From Burkholderia gladioli (GTDB lineage: Bacteria; Pseudomonadota; Gammaproteobacteria; Burkholderiales; Burkholderiaceae): a stretch of DNA of 64,000 nt. Every line of letters starts with the position of its first letter. Positions within the stretch are counted from its first letter, which is position 1. The notes beneath the pieces were generated by a model that was not told where the DNA came from, made no database searches, and saw only the letters and a program-made list of their open reading frames with translations. The position numbers and the translations under genes are program-made. The stretch is taken from positions 62,001 through 126,000 of the forward strand of contig NZ_CP009322.1 of assembly GCF_000959725.1 (NCBI RefSeq), in the 5' to 3' direction. This document shows, piece by piece, positions 45,804 to 55,800 of the stretch.

Positions 45804-46685
45804 TTATCGTCCATTGGCGAGCCGCGCCGTGTCGCTCGCGGGCGGCGCGCCGAACAGGCGCTTGTAGTCGCGGCTGAACTGCGACTGGCTCTCGTAGCCC
45901 ACCTTCAGGCCGATCGCCCCGGCGCCTTCCCCTTCCGAAATCAGCATGCGCCTCGCCTCGCGCAGGCGGATTTGCATCCGGTACTGGATCGGCGTCATCG
46001 AGGTGAGGTTCTTGAAGTGGCGATGGAAGGAGGTGACGCTCATGCCGGCCAGCTCGGCGAGCGCCTCGACGCTCATCGGCTCGGCATAGTGATGCTTGAT
46101 CCAGTCCGTGACGCGGCCGATCTTCGCCACGTGCGAACTGTTCAGCGCGAACTGCGTGAGCGTCTCGCCGAGCGCGCCCGTCAGCAGGCGGTAGTAGATC
46201 TCGCGCACGATCAGCGGCGCCATGAAGTCGATCTCGTCGGGATGGTCGAGCAGCCGCAGCAGGCGCGAGAAGGGCTCGAGCAGCGCGTCGGTCAGCGGCG
46301 CGGCCGCCAGCGCGGCCGGCGAGGCGGTGGCCACCGGTTCGGCCGCCACGCGCTGCAGCACCTCGGCGAGCAGGGCGCGATCCAGGCTCAGCGTCAGCGC
46401 GAGATGCGGGCGGCCGTCGGGCGTCACCTCGATCTGGGTGGTGACGGGGATGTTGACGGTCACCAGCAGGAAGTTGGCCGGCGTGGCGCGGAACGACAGC
46501 TCGCCGAGCGCCACCGACTTCGCGCCCTGCACGATCAGCAGCAGGCGCGGGTTGTAGAGCGCGCGATCGGGCGGCGTGGTGCTGGTCATGCGGAAGATCG
46601 TCAGGCCAGGGATGGGCGTGGCCTGGTGCGGCGAGGCGCAATGGCGTTCGATCGCATCGCGTATCGGGTCGAGCAAGGGGTCCAT
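45804..46685 (-). CDS. AraC-family regulator (AraC_N type)
   Basis: This 293-residue regulator has an N-terminal cupin-like AraC_N domain (about residues 15-170, YNPRLLLIVQGAKSVALGE) and a C-terminal double HTH (about 190-285: SVEALAELAGMSVTSFHRHF and IGLKVGYESQSQFSRDYKRL). Regulators of this group often control a divergent oxidoreductase gene; here an SDR gene starts 240 bases away, with three copies of a 14-15-base site in between. ATG 46685 with a GGAG site was preferred to GTG 46697. Confidence 0.88.
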   Translation of the reverse strand: MDPLLDPIRDAIERHCASPHQATPIPGLTIFRMTSTTPPDRALYNPRLLLIVQGAKSVALGELSFRATPANFLLVTVNIPVTTQIEVTPDGRPHLALTLSLDRALLAEVLQRVAAEPVATASPAALAAAPLTDALLEPFSRLLRLLDHPDEIDFMAPLIVREIYYRLLTGALGETLTQFALNSSHVAKIGRVTDWIKHHYAEPMSVEALAELAGMSVTSFHRHFKNLTSMTPIQYRMQIRLREARRMLISEGEGAGAIGLKVGYESQSQFSRDYKRLFGAPPASDTARLANGR

Positions 46686-46752
46686 GGTCGTCTCCACTGG
46701 GGCCTGGCGAGCCGGCGCTCGTTTCGGCGGATCGCGTCACCCTAAGGCATTC

Positions 46753-46820
46753 GGCAGGATCGTGCAACGGCACGGCCGATGCTTCGCGATCCTGCCGATA
46801 CGATTGGCAGGATCGCGCAA
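46753..46820. promoter_or_regulatory. Three-copy binding-site array for the AraC regulator
   Basis: GGCAGGATCGTGCAA (46753-46767) and GGCAGGATCGCGCAA (46806-46820) are direct repeats. An inverted copy reading GGCAGGATCGCGAA on the minus strand lies between them at 46783-46796. The array sits in the AraC/SDR divergent region, so it is a likely operator. Confidence 0.65.
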
Positions 46821-46925
46821 AAGATTGGTGCGATCTCGCTGGCGCCGCCGGCGCGCCGCGGCGCAACATACGTCTCATGCAGCCGGGCTGCCGGCTGTCG
46901 ATCCGATCTTTCCCAAGGAGTGGTG

Positions 46926-47768
46926 ATGAAGAAAGAAGACGTCTGGTTCATTACGGGATGTTCGACGGGTTTCGGCCATGAACTGGCCCGCCAGGTGCTC
47001 GAGCAGGGCGGCCGCGCGGTGCTGACGGCGCGCGATCCGGGCAAGCTGGCGGCGCTCGCCGCGCCGTATGGCGAGCGCGCGCTGGTGCTGCCGCTCGACG
47101 TCACCGACGAGGCCACCATCGGCCGGGCCGTGGCGGATGCCGAGGCGAAGTTCGGCCGCATCGACGTGCTGGTCAACAATGCCGGCTACGGCTATTTCTC
47201 GGCGATCGAGGAGGGCGAGGACGCCGAGATCCGCCGCCAGTTCGAGACCAACGTGTTCGGCCTGTTCTCGCTGACGCGCCACGTGCTGCCCGGCATGCGC
47301 GCGCGCCGGCATGGACACGTGGTCAACGTGTCGTCGATCGGCGGGCTGATGGCCTTCGCGGCGACCGGTTACTACCATGCCTCGAAGCATGCCGTGGAAG
47401 GCTTCTCGGAGTCGCTGGCGGCCGAGGTCGGGCCGCTCGGCATCCATGTGACGATCGTCGAGCCGGGGCGCTTCCGCACCGACTGGGCGGGCCGCTCGGT
47501 GATCGAGTCGAAGATCGTGATCGACGATTACGCGGAGACGGCCGGCAAGCGTCGTGCCCAGGCACGCGCCTACTCGGGCACGCAGCCGGGAGACCCGGTG
47601 CGCGGCGCGGCGGCGATCATCCGCGCCGTGGAAGCCGAGCATCCGCCGCTGCGCCTGCTGCTTGGTTCGGATGCCTATCAACTTGCGCAGACCAAGCTCG
47701 AATCGCTGCGCAGCGGGTTCGAGCAGTGGAAGGATCTGACGCAGAGCACCGACTTCCCGGCTGCCTGA
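46926..47768 (+). CDS. Short-chain dehydrogenase/reductase (SDR)
   Basis: This 280-residue classical SDR has the cofactor motif TGCSTGFGHEL (residues about 10-20), NNAGYGYFSAIEE, the catalytic serine in VNVSSIGG and the YxxxK pair in YYHASKHAVEG. NADP preference is plausible from TARDPGK. AAGGAG stands just before the ATG. Substrate unknown; probably controlled by the divergent AraC protein. Confidence 0.92.
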   Translation: MKKEDVWFITGCSTGFGHELARQVLEQGGRAVLTARDPGKLAALAAPYGERALVLPLDVTDEATIGRAVADAEAKFGRIDVLVNNAGYGYFSAIEEGEDAEIRRQFETNVFGLFSLTRHVLPGMRARRHGHVVNVSSIGGLMAFAATGYYHASKHAVEGFSESLAAEVGPLGIHVTIVEPGRFRTDWAGRSVIESKIVIDDYAETAGKRRAQARAYSGTQPGDPVRGAAAIIRAVEAEHPPLRLLLGSDAYQLAQTKLESLRSGFEQWKDLTQSTDFPAA

Positions 47769-47811
47769 CGAGGGCTGGCTGACCCCGGCCTCGCGCCGGA
47801 GGCAAGCGACA

Positions 47812-47850
47812 CGGGCCGGTGCCGCATCATCGCGGCGCCGGCCCGTTTTC
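47812..47850. terminator. Terminator between the SDR and AKR genes
   Basis: A 15-bp stem with one G-U type mismatch (ACGGGCCGGTGCCGC and GCGGCGCCGGCCCGT) and a 6-base loop is followed by TTTT. It lies between the convergent SDR and aldo/keto reductase genes and may work in both directions. Confidence 0.8.
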
Positions 47851-47883
47851 ACGAGAGCCGACCGAGGTCGGCCCCGCTTTCGT

Positions 47884-48930
47884 TCAGGCCTTCGGCTCGA
47901 ACGGCTGCGGCACGCGATGGACCGCCTGGCGCGACAGCATCCAGCCCGGATACTCGGGCGCCAGCGCGCTGGCCTCGTCGAGCTTGGCGAGGTCCTCGGC
48001 GTCGAGCTTCAGCTTGACCGCGCCGAGGTTCTGCTCGATCTGTTCGAGCCGCTTGCCGCCGACGATCACCGTCGTCACGAAGGGCTTGGCGAGCACATAG
48101 GCCAGCGCCACCGCGGCCACGCTCGCGCCGTGCTTCTCGGCGATCGGGCGCATCGCGGCCACGCAGGCCCAGGCGCGATCCTTGTCGACCGGCGGGAAAT
48201 CGAAAGTGGCGCGGCGGCCTTCGTTGTCGTTCGAGCCCGGGCCGTACTTGCCCGACAGCAGCCCGCCCGCCAGCGGCGACCAGACCATCAGGCCGACCTT
48301 CTCCTCGTTCATCATCGGCACCATCTCGCGTTCGAGGTCGCGGCCGGCGATCGAGTAGTAGGCCTGCACCGATTCGAAACGCGCGTAGCCGCGCCGCTCG
48401 GCCACGCCGAGCGCCTTGGCGATGCGCCAGGCCTGCCAGTTCGACACGCCGATGTAGCGGACCAGGCCGCGCGAGATCAGGTCGTCGAAGGTGCGCAGCA
48501 TTTCATCGATCGGCGTGACCGTGTCGTTGGCGTGAATCTGGTACAGGTCGATGTAATCCGTCTGCAGGCGCTCGAGGCTGGCCTCGAGCGAGTTGATGAT
48601 GTGCACGCGCGAGGTGCCGCGATCGTTGGGGCCGCTGCTCATCGGGTTGTACAGCTTGGTGGCCAGCACCACGTTCTTGCGCGGTACCGACAGGTTCTTC
48701 AGCGATTGGCCCAGCATCTCCTCCGATTCGCCGAACGAGTAGATGTCGGCGGTATCGATGAAGTTGACGCCGGCGGCGAGGCTGCGCTCGACGATCGCGT
48801 CGGCCGTGGCCTGGTCCATGCCGGCGATGTTGCCCCACATGCCGTCCTGGCCCGAGCGGCCGAAGGTCATCGTGCCGAGACAGATCTCGGACACGAACAG
48901 TCCGGTATTGCCAAGCTGGTTGTAACGCAT
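47884..48930 (-). CDS. Aldo/keto reductase
   Basis: This 348-residue NADPH-dependent oxidoreductase has the AKR barrel: MRYNQLGNTGLFVSEICLG, the catalytic Asp/Tyr pair in FIDTADIYSFGESEEMLG, Lys in VVLATKLYNP and His in DLYQIHANDT. It is of the AKR11-15-like group of unknown carbonyl substrate. GGAG precedes the ATG. It is divergent from a LysR gene 114 bases away, its probable regulator. Confidence 0.92.
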   Translation of the reverse strand: MRYNQLGNTGLFVSEICLGTMTFGRSGQDGMWGNIAGMDQATADAIVERSLAAGVNFIDTADIYSFGESEEMLGQSLKNLSVPRKNVVLATKLYNPMSSGPNDRGTSRVHIINSLEASLERLQTDYIDLYQIHANDTVTPIDEMLRTFDDLISRGLVRYIGVSNWQAWRIAKALGVAERRGYARFESVQAYYSIAGRDLEREMVPMMNEEKVGLMVWSPLAGGLLSGKYGPGSNDNEGRRATFDFPPVDKDRAWACVAAMRPIAEKHGASVAAVALAYVLAKPFVTTVIVGGKRLEQIEQNLGAVKLKLDAEDLAKLDEASALAPEYPGWMLSRQAVHRVPQPFEPKA

Positions 48931-49044
48931 CGTGTTCTCCGTCGTTCAGCCGGCGGCGCCGGCCGTGAGTCACTCACTATGCGCCCCCGGCTCGATGCGA
49001 TAAAGTGCGCCAATCTGAACGCACTGTTATTTTCAAACATCACA

Positions 49045-49968
49045 ATGCAGAACCTGGACGCGCTGCGGATCTTCGTAAGGGTGGCTGAGATGGCGAGCTT
49101 CACGCGTGCCGCGGAAAGCCTCGGCATCCAGAAGGGGCGCGCCTCGAACACGGTGCGCGCGCTGGAGGCCGAGATCGGCGCGCGGCTGCTGCACCGCTCC
49201 ACGCGCACCGTGCAACTGACCGAGGACGGCCACGCCTTCTACCAGCGCGCCCAGGACCTGCTGGCCGATGCCGAGGCGCTGCAGTCGATGTTCACCAGCG
49301 AGCACGACGTGCCGCTGCGCGGGCGCCTGCGCGTGGACCTGCCCAGCGAGATCGCGCGCAGCGTGCTGGTGCCGGCGCTGCCAGGCTTCATCGCGATGCA
49401 TCCGGAGCTGGCGCTGGAGGTGTCGAGCACCGACCGGCGCGTCGACCTGATCCAGGAGGGCATCGATTGCGTGCTGCGGATCGGCGGGATCGTCGACGAA
49501 TCGCTGGTGGCGCGGCGGCTCGGCAGCCTGCGCATGGTAAACGCGGCAAGCCCTGAATACCTGGCTCGCCACGGCGTGCCGCGCAACCTGCGCGAACTGG
49601 CCACCCAGGGCCATCGGCTGGTCAACTACACCATGAGCTTCGCCAACCGGCCGACCGTATGGGACTACGTCGAGCGCGGGCGGCCCGCCACGCTGGCGTT
49701 GCCTTGCGCGCTCAGCGTCAACAGCGTGCAGACCTATCACGCGGCGGGGCTGGCCGGCATCGGGCTGATCCAGGCGAGCCGCTGGCGGCTGCTGTCCTAC
49801 CTGGAAAGCCGCGAGCTGGTGGAGGTGCTGCCCGAGTATCGTCCGGCCTCGCTGCCGGTCTGGTTCGTGGTGGCGCACCGGCGCAACCTGTCGCGCCGGG
49901 TGCGGGCCTTCATGGACTGGATCGAGGCGCTGCTGAAGCCGCACTTCGACGGCGAGGAGGAGGCCTGA
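49045..49968 (+). CDS. LysR-family regulator
   Basis: This 307-residue regulator has a winged helix (about residues 1-60: MASFTRAAESLGIQKGRASN, then LLHRSTRTVQLTEDG) and an effector domain of the CrgA/DmlR branch (VDLPSEIARSVLVPALPGF). That branch is commonly divergent from oxidoreductase genes, as here with the aldo/keto reductase. The frame is open far upstream through the AKR gene; the ATG at 49045 is set by the HTH. Confidence 0.9.
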   Translation: MQNLDALRIFVRVAEMASFTRAAESLGIQKGRASNTVRALEAEIGARLLHRSTRTVQLTEDGHAFYQRAQDLLADAEALQSMFTSEHDVPLRGRLRVDLPSEIARSVLVPALPGFIAMHPELALEVSSTDRRVDLIQEGIDCVLRIGGIVDESLVARRLGSLRMVNAASPEYLARHGVPRNLRELATQGHRLVNYTMSFANRPTVWDYVERGRPATLALPCALSVNSVQTYHAAGLAGIGLIQASRWRLLSYLESRELVEVLPEYRPASLPVWFVVAHRRNLSRRVRAFMDWIEALLKPHFDGEEEA

Positions 49969-49999
49969 GCAGGCCCCCCGGCCATGAGGCGCCGCGGGC

Positions 50000-50524
50000 T
50001 TACTGGCTGCCCGGAATCGGCCCTTGCGCGACGCGCGGCACGTAGCCCGTCAGGTGCCAGCGGCCGTCGTTCTCGAGGCGGAAGCTGACCTTCTCGTAGA
50101 CCACCTTGCCCGAGGTCTGCGTGGTGGCGTAGTCGACGTTGGCATAGAGGCCGTCGGGCACGTCCTTGGCGCCCGTGTAGATGATGCGCGTGACGGCGGC
50201 CCAGCCGCGGCTCTTGATGGCGCCGACCAGTTGACGCGACTGGCGCGTGTCGTCGGAGAAATGCTGCTCGTCGTAGCGCTGCTTCACGAACGGCGCCACG
50301 TCGGTGTAGAGGTCGTGGAAGCGGCCCGTATCGATCATCTGGAGTGCGAAGTCGGCGTTGCGCAGCAGCTCGTCGGCCGAGGTGCCCGCGTTGACGGGCG
50401 CGAGCGAGAGCGTCGGCGCATTGCCGGCTGCCGCGGCGGCCGGCGCCGGCGTCTGGGCCTGCGCGAGCTGGGCGAGGGCGGCGAGGGCGCCGAGCGTGGC
50501 GCAGCGGACGAGGATCGATTTCAA
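50000..50524 (-). CDS. DUF4019-family exported protein
   Basis: This 174-residue protein has a Sec signal (LGALAALAQLAQAQ) and a DUF4019 domain (about residues 50-165: FHDLYTDVAPFVKQRYDE, GWAAVTRIIYTGAKDVPDG, ending LENDGRWHLTGYV). It starts with TTG, supported by a strong GGAGG site, 49 bases after the second DUF2827 gene, and so is probably the last gene of the adhesin operon. A periplasmic role in handling or folding the adhesin is possible but only by association. Confidence 0.8.
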   Translation of the reverse strand: MKSILVRCATLGALAALAQLAQAQTPAPAAAAAGNAPTLSLAPVNAGTSADELLRNADFALQMIDTGRFHDLYTDVAPFVKQRYDEQHFSDDTRQSRQLVGAIKSRGWAAVTRIIYTGAKDVPDGLYANVDYATTQTSGKVVYEKVSFRLENDGRWHLTGYVPRVAQGPIPGSQ

Positions 50525-50573
50525 GTGGCCTCCGGGTTCGAAGTCGATGTGGCGAGTTGGCTAGGGCGCTGCC

Positions 50574-51725
50574 TCAGCGATAGAGCGCGGCCAGCGCTTC
50601 CGTGTAGGCGGCGACGTTGTCCGGGTTGTGGATGTCGACCGAGTGCAGCAGATGGGCCGCGTGCTCGCGGTAAGCCTCGAGATTCGCGTCGTGCTCGCGG
50701 AACGCGCGCAGCAACTGGCGGCCGCCTTCCTCGCAGTCGAAATCCGGGTAGTAGTAGCCGCAGGGGCCCAGGAAGGGCGAGTTGTGGACCAGCGGATAGC
50801 CGCCGTACAGCAGCTCGTAATAGAGGTAGTTCTGGGCGTTTTCCCAGGTATGGGAGATCACCACGTCGCCGTGATGCGACATGAACTCGTAGATCGCGAA
50901 ACGCCCCTCGAAGGTCGCCAGGCTGTGGTTGACGATGTCGAGGCTGCGCGCGAAATGCACGAAGGTCGTGTGGTCCTTCATGTGCAGCGTGTTGCACACG
51001 CGCACGAACTCGACGAAGGCGGGCTGCTCGCGATAGGCCGCCTCGGCGATCAGCATCGGGATGATGCTGGTCTTCACCATGCAGATGTTCGGCTCGAACA
51101 TCGTCACGCGCCAGTGCGAACGGCCCGGCTGGTAGCCGTAGGAACGGCCTTCCTCAAGCTGGTTGCGCGCCTTGTCGAACAGCATCGGATGCCAGATGTG
51201 CGGCACGATCGTGACCTCGCGGCGCAGGCCCGATTCGAGGTAGTGGCGGCACGAGTGCTCGAACTCGGGAATGGTCCAGACGCCGTCGTAGCGCGCGCCG
51301 GAAAACAGGAAGCCCGAGGGCTTGTCGAACATCGCGCGCTCGATGTCGATCACGTAGTCGTTGCCCACGCGCATCGTCACCACCTTGCCGCCGCGCTCGC
51401 GGAAGGCCGCGATCCAGTTCGCGTTGAACTGCGCGCTCATCTCGATCAGCACGTCGCAGCGCGTCATGGCCTCGTCCATCGAGACCAGCGGCACCTGCCA
51501 CTCGTCGAGCATCATCTGCGGATCGGCGGATTCGTTGTTGCCGCCGTTCACCATCAGCACCTCGCCGACCAGCGGCGACTGGCGCAGCAGCAGCACCAGC
51601 AGCAGGCAATTCTGGAAAATCCCGTTTTCCCACAGCGACTGGCCGGCGCCGCGCACATAGAGCGAGACGCCCACGACGAGACGCTTGCCGCCGTTCGGAA
51701 GATCACGGACGGGAATATCGGACAT
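50574..51725 (-). CDS. DUF2827-family protein, predicted glycosyltransferase-like
   Basis: This 383-residue protein belongs to the same family as the two other DUF2827 proteins here: KRLVVGVSLYVRGAGQSLWENG at the start (shown in part) and NAQNYLYYELLYGGYPLVHN plus GYYYPDFDCEEGGRQLL near the end. It starts 23 bases after its paralogue, with a GGGAG site. Position in the adhesin transcript suggests action on the adhesin. No signal peptide or membrane helix, so it would act in the cytoplasm before export. Confidence 0.82.
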   Translation of the reverse strand: MSDIPVRDLPNGGKRLVVGVSLYVRGAGQSLWENGIFQNCLLLVLLLRQSPLVGEVLMVNGGNNESADPQMMLDEWQVPLVSMDEAMTRCDVLIEMSAQFNANWIAAFRERGGKVVTMRVGNDYVIDIERAMFDKPSGFLFSGARYDGVWTIPEFEHSCRHYLESGLRREVTIVPHIWHPMLFDKARNQLEEGRSYGYQPGRSHWRVTMFEPNICMVKTSIIPMLIAEAAYREQPAFVEFVRVCNTLHMKDHTTFVHFARSLDIVNHSLATFEGRFAIYEFMSHHGDVVISHTWENAQNYLYYELLYGGYPLVHNSPFLGPCGYYYPDFDCEEGGRQLLRAFREHDANLEAYREHAAHLLHSVDIHNPDNVAAYTEALAALYR

Positions 51726-51748
51726 GCAGGTTCTCCCGCGGAAATCGG

Positions 51749-52897
51749 TCAGGCCAGGAGGCGCTCGACGTAGGCGTCGAGGTTCGCCGGATTATCGATC
51801 GACACGCGCTGCAGCAGGGCGTTTGCCTTCGCGCGGTAGCTGTCGAGGTTGGCGTCGTGCTCGCGCCAGGCCTGGTGCAGCACGCGCCCGCCCGTGGCCG
51901 AATCGAACTCCGGATAGTAGTAGCCGGCGTCGCCCAGCATCGGCGAATTGTGGATCAGCGGATAAGCGCCGTACAGCACGTCGTAATAGAGGTAGTTCTG
52001 CGGGTTCTCCCACTGGTGGGAGATCACCGCGTCGGTGTGCTGGGCCAGGAACGAAGGCAACTCGACGCGCGGCTCGAAGGTGGCCTTGTGGTGGCGCACC
52101 AGGTCGAGGCTGTTCGCGAAATGCACGAAGGTGCTGTGCTCCTTCATGTGCATCGAGTTGATCACGAACATGTGCTTCACCGCATCGGGCTGCGCGCGGT
52201 AGAACTCGTCGGCGACCAGCATCGGGTAGTGGCAGCTCTTCACCACCGAGATGTTCGGTTCGAGGATCGCGAGCCGCCAGTCGGTGCGGCGGCCCGCCTG
52301 ATAGCCGAACTGGATGCCTTCCTGCGCGAGCGCGGCGATGCGGCGATCGACGAAATGCGGCGACCAGATATGCGGCATCGAATAGACCGGCGCGCGCATC
52401 AGCGTGCGCAGCAGCGGCTTGGCCGTCTTGTCGTCCTTGGGCAGGATCCAGACTTCGTCGTAGGGGCCGCCGTTGAAGATGTGGCCCGAAGGCTGGTTGA
52501 AGATCGGCGTTTCGCAGAGGCCGGCGTAGACGTTGCCGACGAAGCACATGATCAGCTTCTTGCCCAGCGTCTTCATGTACTTGAGCCAATCCACCTGCAA
52601 CTGGGCGCCCATCTCGATCACCACGTCGAGCTGGTGCGAGACGTCGCGCGGATTGACCAGTTCGACGTCGAGTCCGCCGAAATCGAGGCCGGTGGGGATC
52701 TGCTTGGCATCCCCGCCGTTGAGGAAATAAATCCGGCCGATGCGGCCGGATTTGCGGAGCATCATCGCCAGGAAGGCGATGTTCTGATGAATACCGTTTT
52801 CCCAGATCGCCTGGCCGTCTCTCGCGAACAGCGAGATGCCGACGGTCAGGCGCCTGTCAGGTTCCCCCGCGGGGGACGATGGCAAGGATTCGATCAC
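51749..52897 (-). CDS. DUF2827-family protein coupled to the adhesin gene
   Basis: This 382-residue paralogue has the family opening RLTVGISLFARDGQAIWENG and the C-terminal block NPQNYLYYDVLYGAYPLIHN plus AGYYYPEFDSATGGRVL. Its GTG start overlaps the adhesin stop codon (GTGA), a strong sign of translational coupling. The family is common near trimeric autotransporters in Burkholderia as far as I recall; enzymatic activity is unproven. The prediction that it glycosylates the Ser/Thr/Asn-rich stalk is inference. Confidence 0.82.
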   Translation of the reverse strand: MIESLPSSPAGEPDRRLTVGISLFARDGQAIWENGIHQNIAFLAMMLRKSGRIGRIYFLNGGDAKQIPTGLDFGGLDVELVNPRDVSHQLDVVIEMGAQLQVDWLKYMKTLGKKLIMCFVGNVYAGLCETPIFNQPSGHIFNGGPYDEVWILPKDDKTAKPLLRTLMRAPVYSMPHIWSPHFVDRRIAALAQEGIQFGYQAGRRTDWRLAILEPNISVVKSCHYPMLVADEFYRAQPDAVKHMFVINSMHMKEHSTFVHFANSLDLVRHHKATFEPRVELPSFLAQHTDAVISHQWENPQNYLYYDVLYGAYPLIHNSPMLGDAGYYYPEFDSATGGRVLHQAWREHDANLDSYRAKANALLQRVSIDNPANLDAYVERLLA

Positions 52898-55800
52898 CAG
52901 CTGTATCCATATCCGACACCGTACGTCTTGTTCTGGCCCGAGACGCCGATGCCCAGTTTCAGAATGCCGTTGGTCGTCACGTGCGCGCTTGCGCCGAACG
53001 CCATGCCGGACTCGCCGGCGAAGCGCGCGACACCGATCGCCATGTTGACGGTCTTGCCGGGCTCCACCTGCGGCAGCATCGTCAGCGCCGTGGCGGCGGC
53101 GATCCCCTGCCGTGCCATCTGGTTGGTCTGCTGGACCGCCTGCTGGGTCTGCGCGAGCTGCGAACCGAGCAGGTTGAGCTGGCTTTGCTGGCCGGAGAAG
53201 GATTGTGACATAGAAGTCGACAGCGCATTCAACTGGTTGAGGTTGACTGCGTCCGTGCCTTCCGTGCCCGCCGCGACGTTGGTGATCTGGCGTTGCTGGG
53301 TCGAGCTGCCGACCGACACCACGTTGGATCGGCCGCCATCGGTCGAGCCCTGGCCGAGCGCCACCGAGTTCGAGCCGGCGCTGACCGACGGCGCCTGCGC
53401 GCCCGGCGCCGACATGTCGGCCGCGTAACCGCCGGCGCTCAGCGAGCGCGTGGTGTTGTTGGCCGCCGTGGTGGACAGCGAGGCCACCTGGGCGCTGACC
53501 GTGCCGAGGCTCGAGGACAGCGAGGTGACCGAGTTGTTGGTCGACGACAGGCTGGTGGACAGCGAGCCGATGCTGGTCGAGGTGGCGGTCGACAGCGACG
53601 TCACGCTGCTGCTCGTGTTCGACAGGCCGGTGGACAGCGAGCCGGTGGTGGTCGAGGTCGAGGTGGACAGCGAGGAGACCGAACTGTTGGTCGTGGACAC
53701 CCCCGTCGAGAGCGAGCTCAGCGAGGTGGAGGTGGACGAGGACAGCGCGTTCAGCGAAGTCGAGGTCGAGGTGGACAGCGAGGCCACCGAGCTCGAGAAC
53801 GCGCCGGCTGCGCTGCTCAGGCTGCTCGACAGCGAGGCCACCGCTGCATTGGTCTGGAACAGCTGGCTGCCGTTTACCGCGTCGGTGCTGGTGGCCGAGA
53901 TCCGGCCGGCGGCGAGGCCCGTCAACTGCCGTTCGAAACCGGGCGCGCCGATGTTCACCGTGCCGGCCGGGTTGCTGCCGGCGAAGTTGCCGAAGGTGAT
54001 GCCGCCGACCGTCGCCGAACTCACCGGCACCGCCGTGGTGGTGATCGAGCCGCTGCCGATGGCCACCGAGTTGTCGATGTTCGCGACGGCGTTCGGGCCG
54101 ATCGCGACGCTGTCCACGCCGGTGGCGATCGAATCCGCGCCCGTCGAGTTGGTGTGGAAGTACTTGATGCCGTTCGAGTTGACGCTGTCGAGCGCATCGC
54201 CGACGTTGTTGACGTTCGCGGTGGTGCCGTTGGCCTTGTAGGTCGTGTAGGTCGGTGCCGTCAGCGTGCCGGTGGCCGAGTCATAGGTCGAGCCGCCGCC
54301 CAGTGCCGAAGCCACGCTGTTGCCGATCTTGCCCGACGAGTTGGCGATCGAGCTGACCGAGGTCGACAGCGAGCTGACGCTCGACGAGGTGGACGTCGAC
54401 AGCGAGGCGACGTTGCTGTTGGTCTGCACCAGGCCGGTGGACAGCGAGCCGGTTGCCGTCGACAGGGAACCGATGCTGCTGGTGGTCGAGGACAGGCCGG
54501 TGGACAGCGAGCCGATGCTGGTCGAGGTCGAGGACGACAGCGAGCCGATGTTGCTGTTGGTGGTGCTGAGGCCGGACGACAGCGAAGTGACGTTGCTGTT
54601 GGTGGTCGAGAGCCCGGTGGAGAGCGAGCCGACGCTGGTCGAGGTCGAGGACGACAGCGAGCTGATGTTGCTGTTGGTGGTGCTGAGACCGGACGACAGC
54701 GAAGTGACGTTGCTGTTGGTGGTCGAGAGCCCGGTGGAGAGCGAGCCGACGCTGGTCGAGGTCGAGGACGACAGCGAGCTGATGTTGCTGTTGGTGGAGC
54801 TGAGGCCGCTCGACAGCGAGGAGACGTTGCTGTCGGTGGTCGAGAGGCCGGTGGAGAGCGAGCCAACGCTGGTCGAGGTCGAAGACGACAGCGAAGTGAT
54901 GTTGCTGTTGGTGGAGCTCAGGCCGGACGACAGCGAGGTGACATTGCTGTTGGTGGAGCTGAGGCCGGACGACAGCGAGGTGACATTGCTGTTGGTGGAG
55001 CTCAGGCCGGACGACAGCGAGGTGACGTTGCTGTTGGTGGAACTGAGGCCGCTCGACAGCGACGAGACGTTGCTGTTTGTCGTCGACAGACCGCTGGAGA
55101 CGGACGAGGACAGCGACGAAACATTACTGTTAGTGGAGCTCAGGCCAGACGACAGCGAGGTGACATTGCTGTTGGTGGAGCTCAGGCCGGACGACAGTGA
55201 CGTGACATTGCTGTTGGTTGTCGACAGACCGCTGGAGACGGACGAGGACAGCGACGACACATTGCTGTTGGTAGAGTTCAGTCCTGACGACAGCGATGTG
55301 ACGTTGCTGTTGGTGGAGCTAAGGCCGCTCGACAGCGACGAGACATTGCTGTTGGTCGTGGACAGGCCGCTGGAGACGGACGAAGACAACGACGACACAT
55401 TGCTGTTGGTGGAGCTCAGGCCGGACGACAGCGAGGTGACGTTGCTGTTGGTGGAGCTAAGGCCGCTCGACAGCGACGAGACATTGCTGTTGGTCGTGGA
55501 CAGGCCGCTGGAGACGGACGAGGACAGCGACGACACATTGCTGTTGGTGGAGCTCAAGCCGGACGACAGCGAGGTGACATTGCTGTTGGTCGTCGACAGA
55601 CCGCTGGAGACGGACGAGGACAGCGACGACACATTGCTGTTGGTAGAGCTCAGGCCGGACGACAGCGATGTGACGTTGCTATTGGTGGAGCTAAGGCCGC
55701 TCGACAGCGACGAGACATTGCTGTTGGTCGTGGACAGGCCGCTGGAGACGGACGAAGACAACGACGACACATTGCTGTTGGTGGAGCTCAGGCCAGACGA

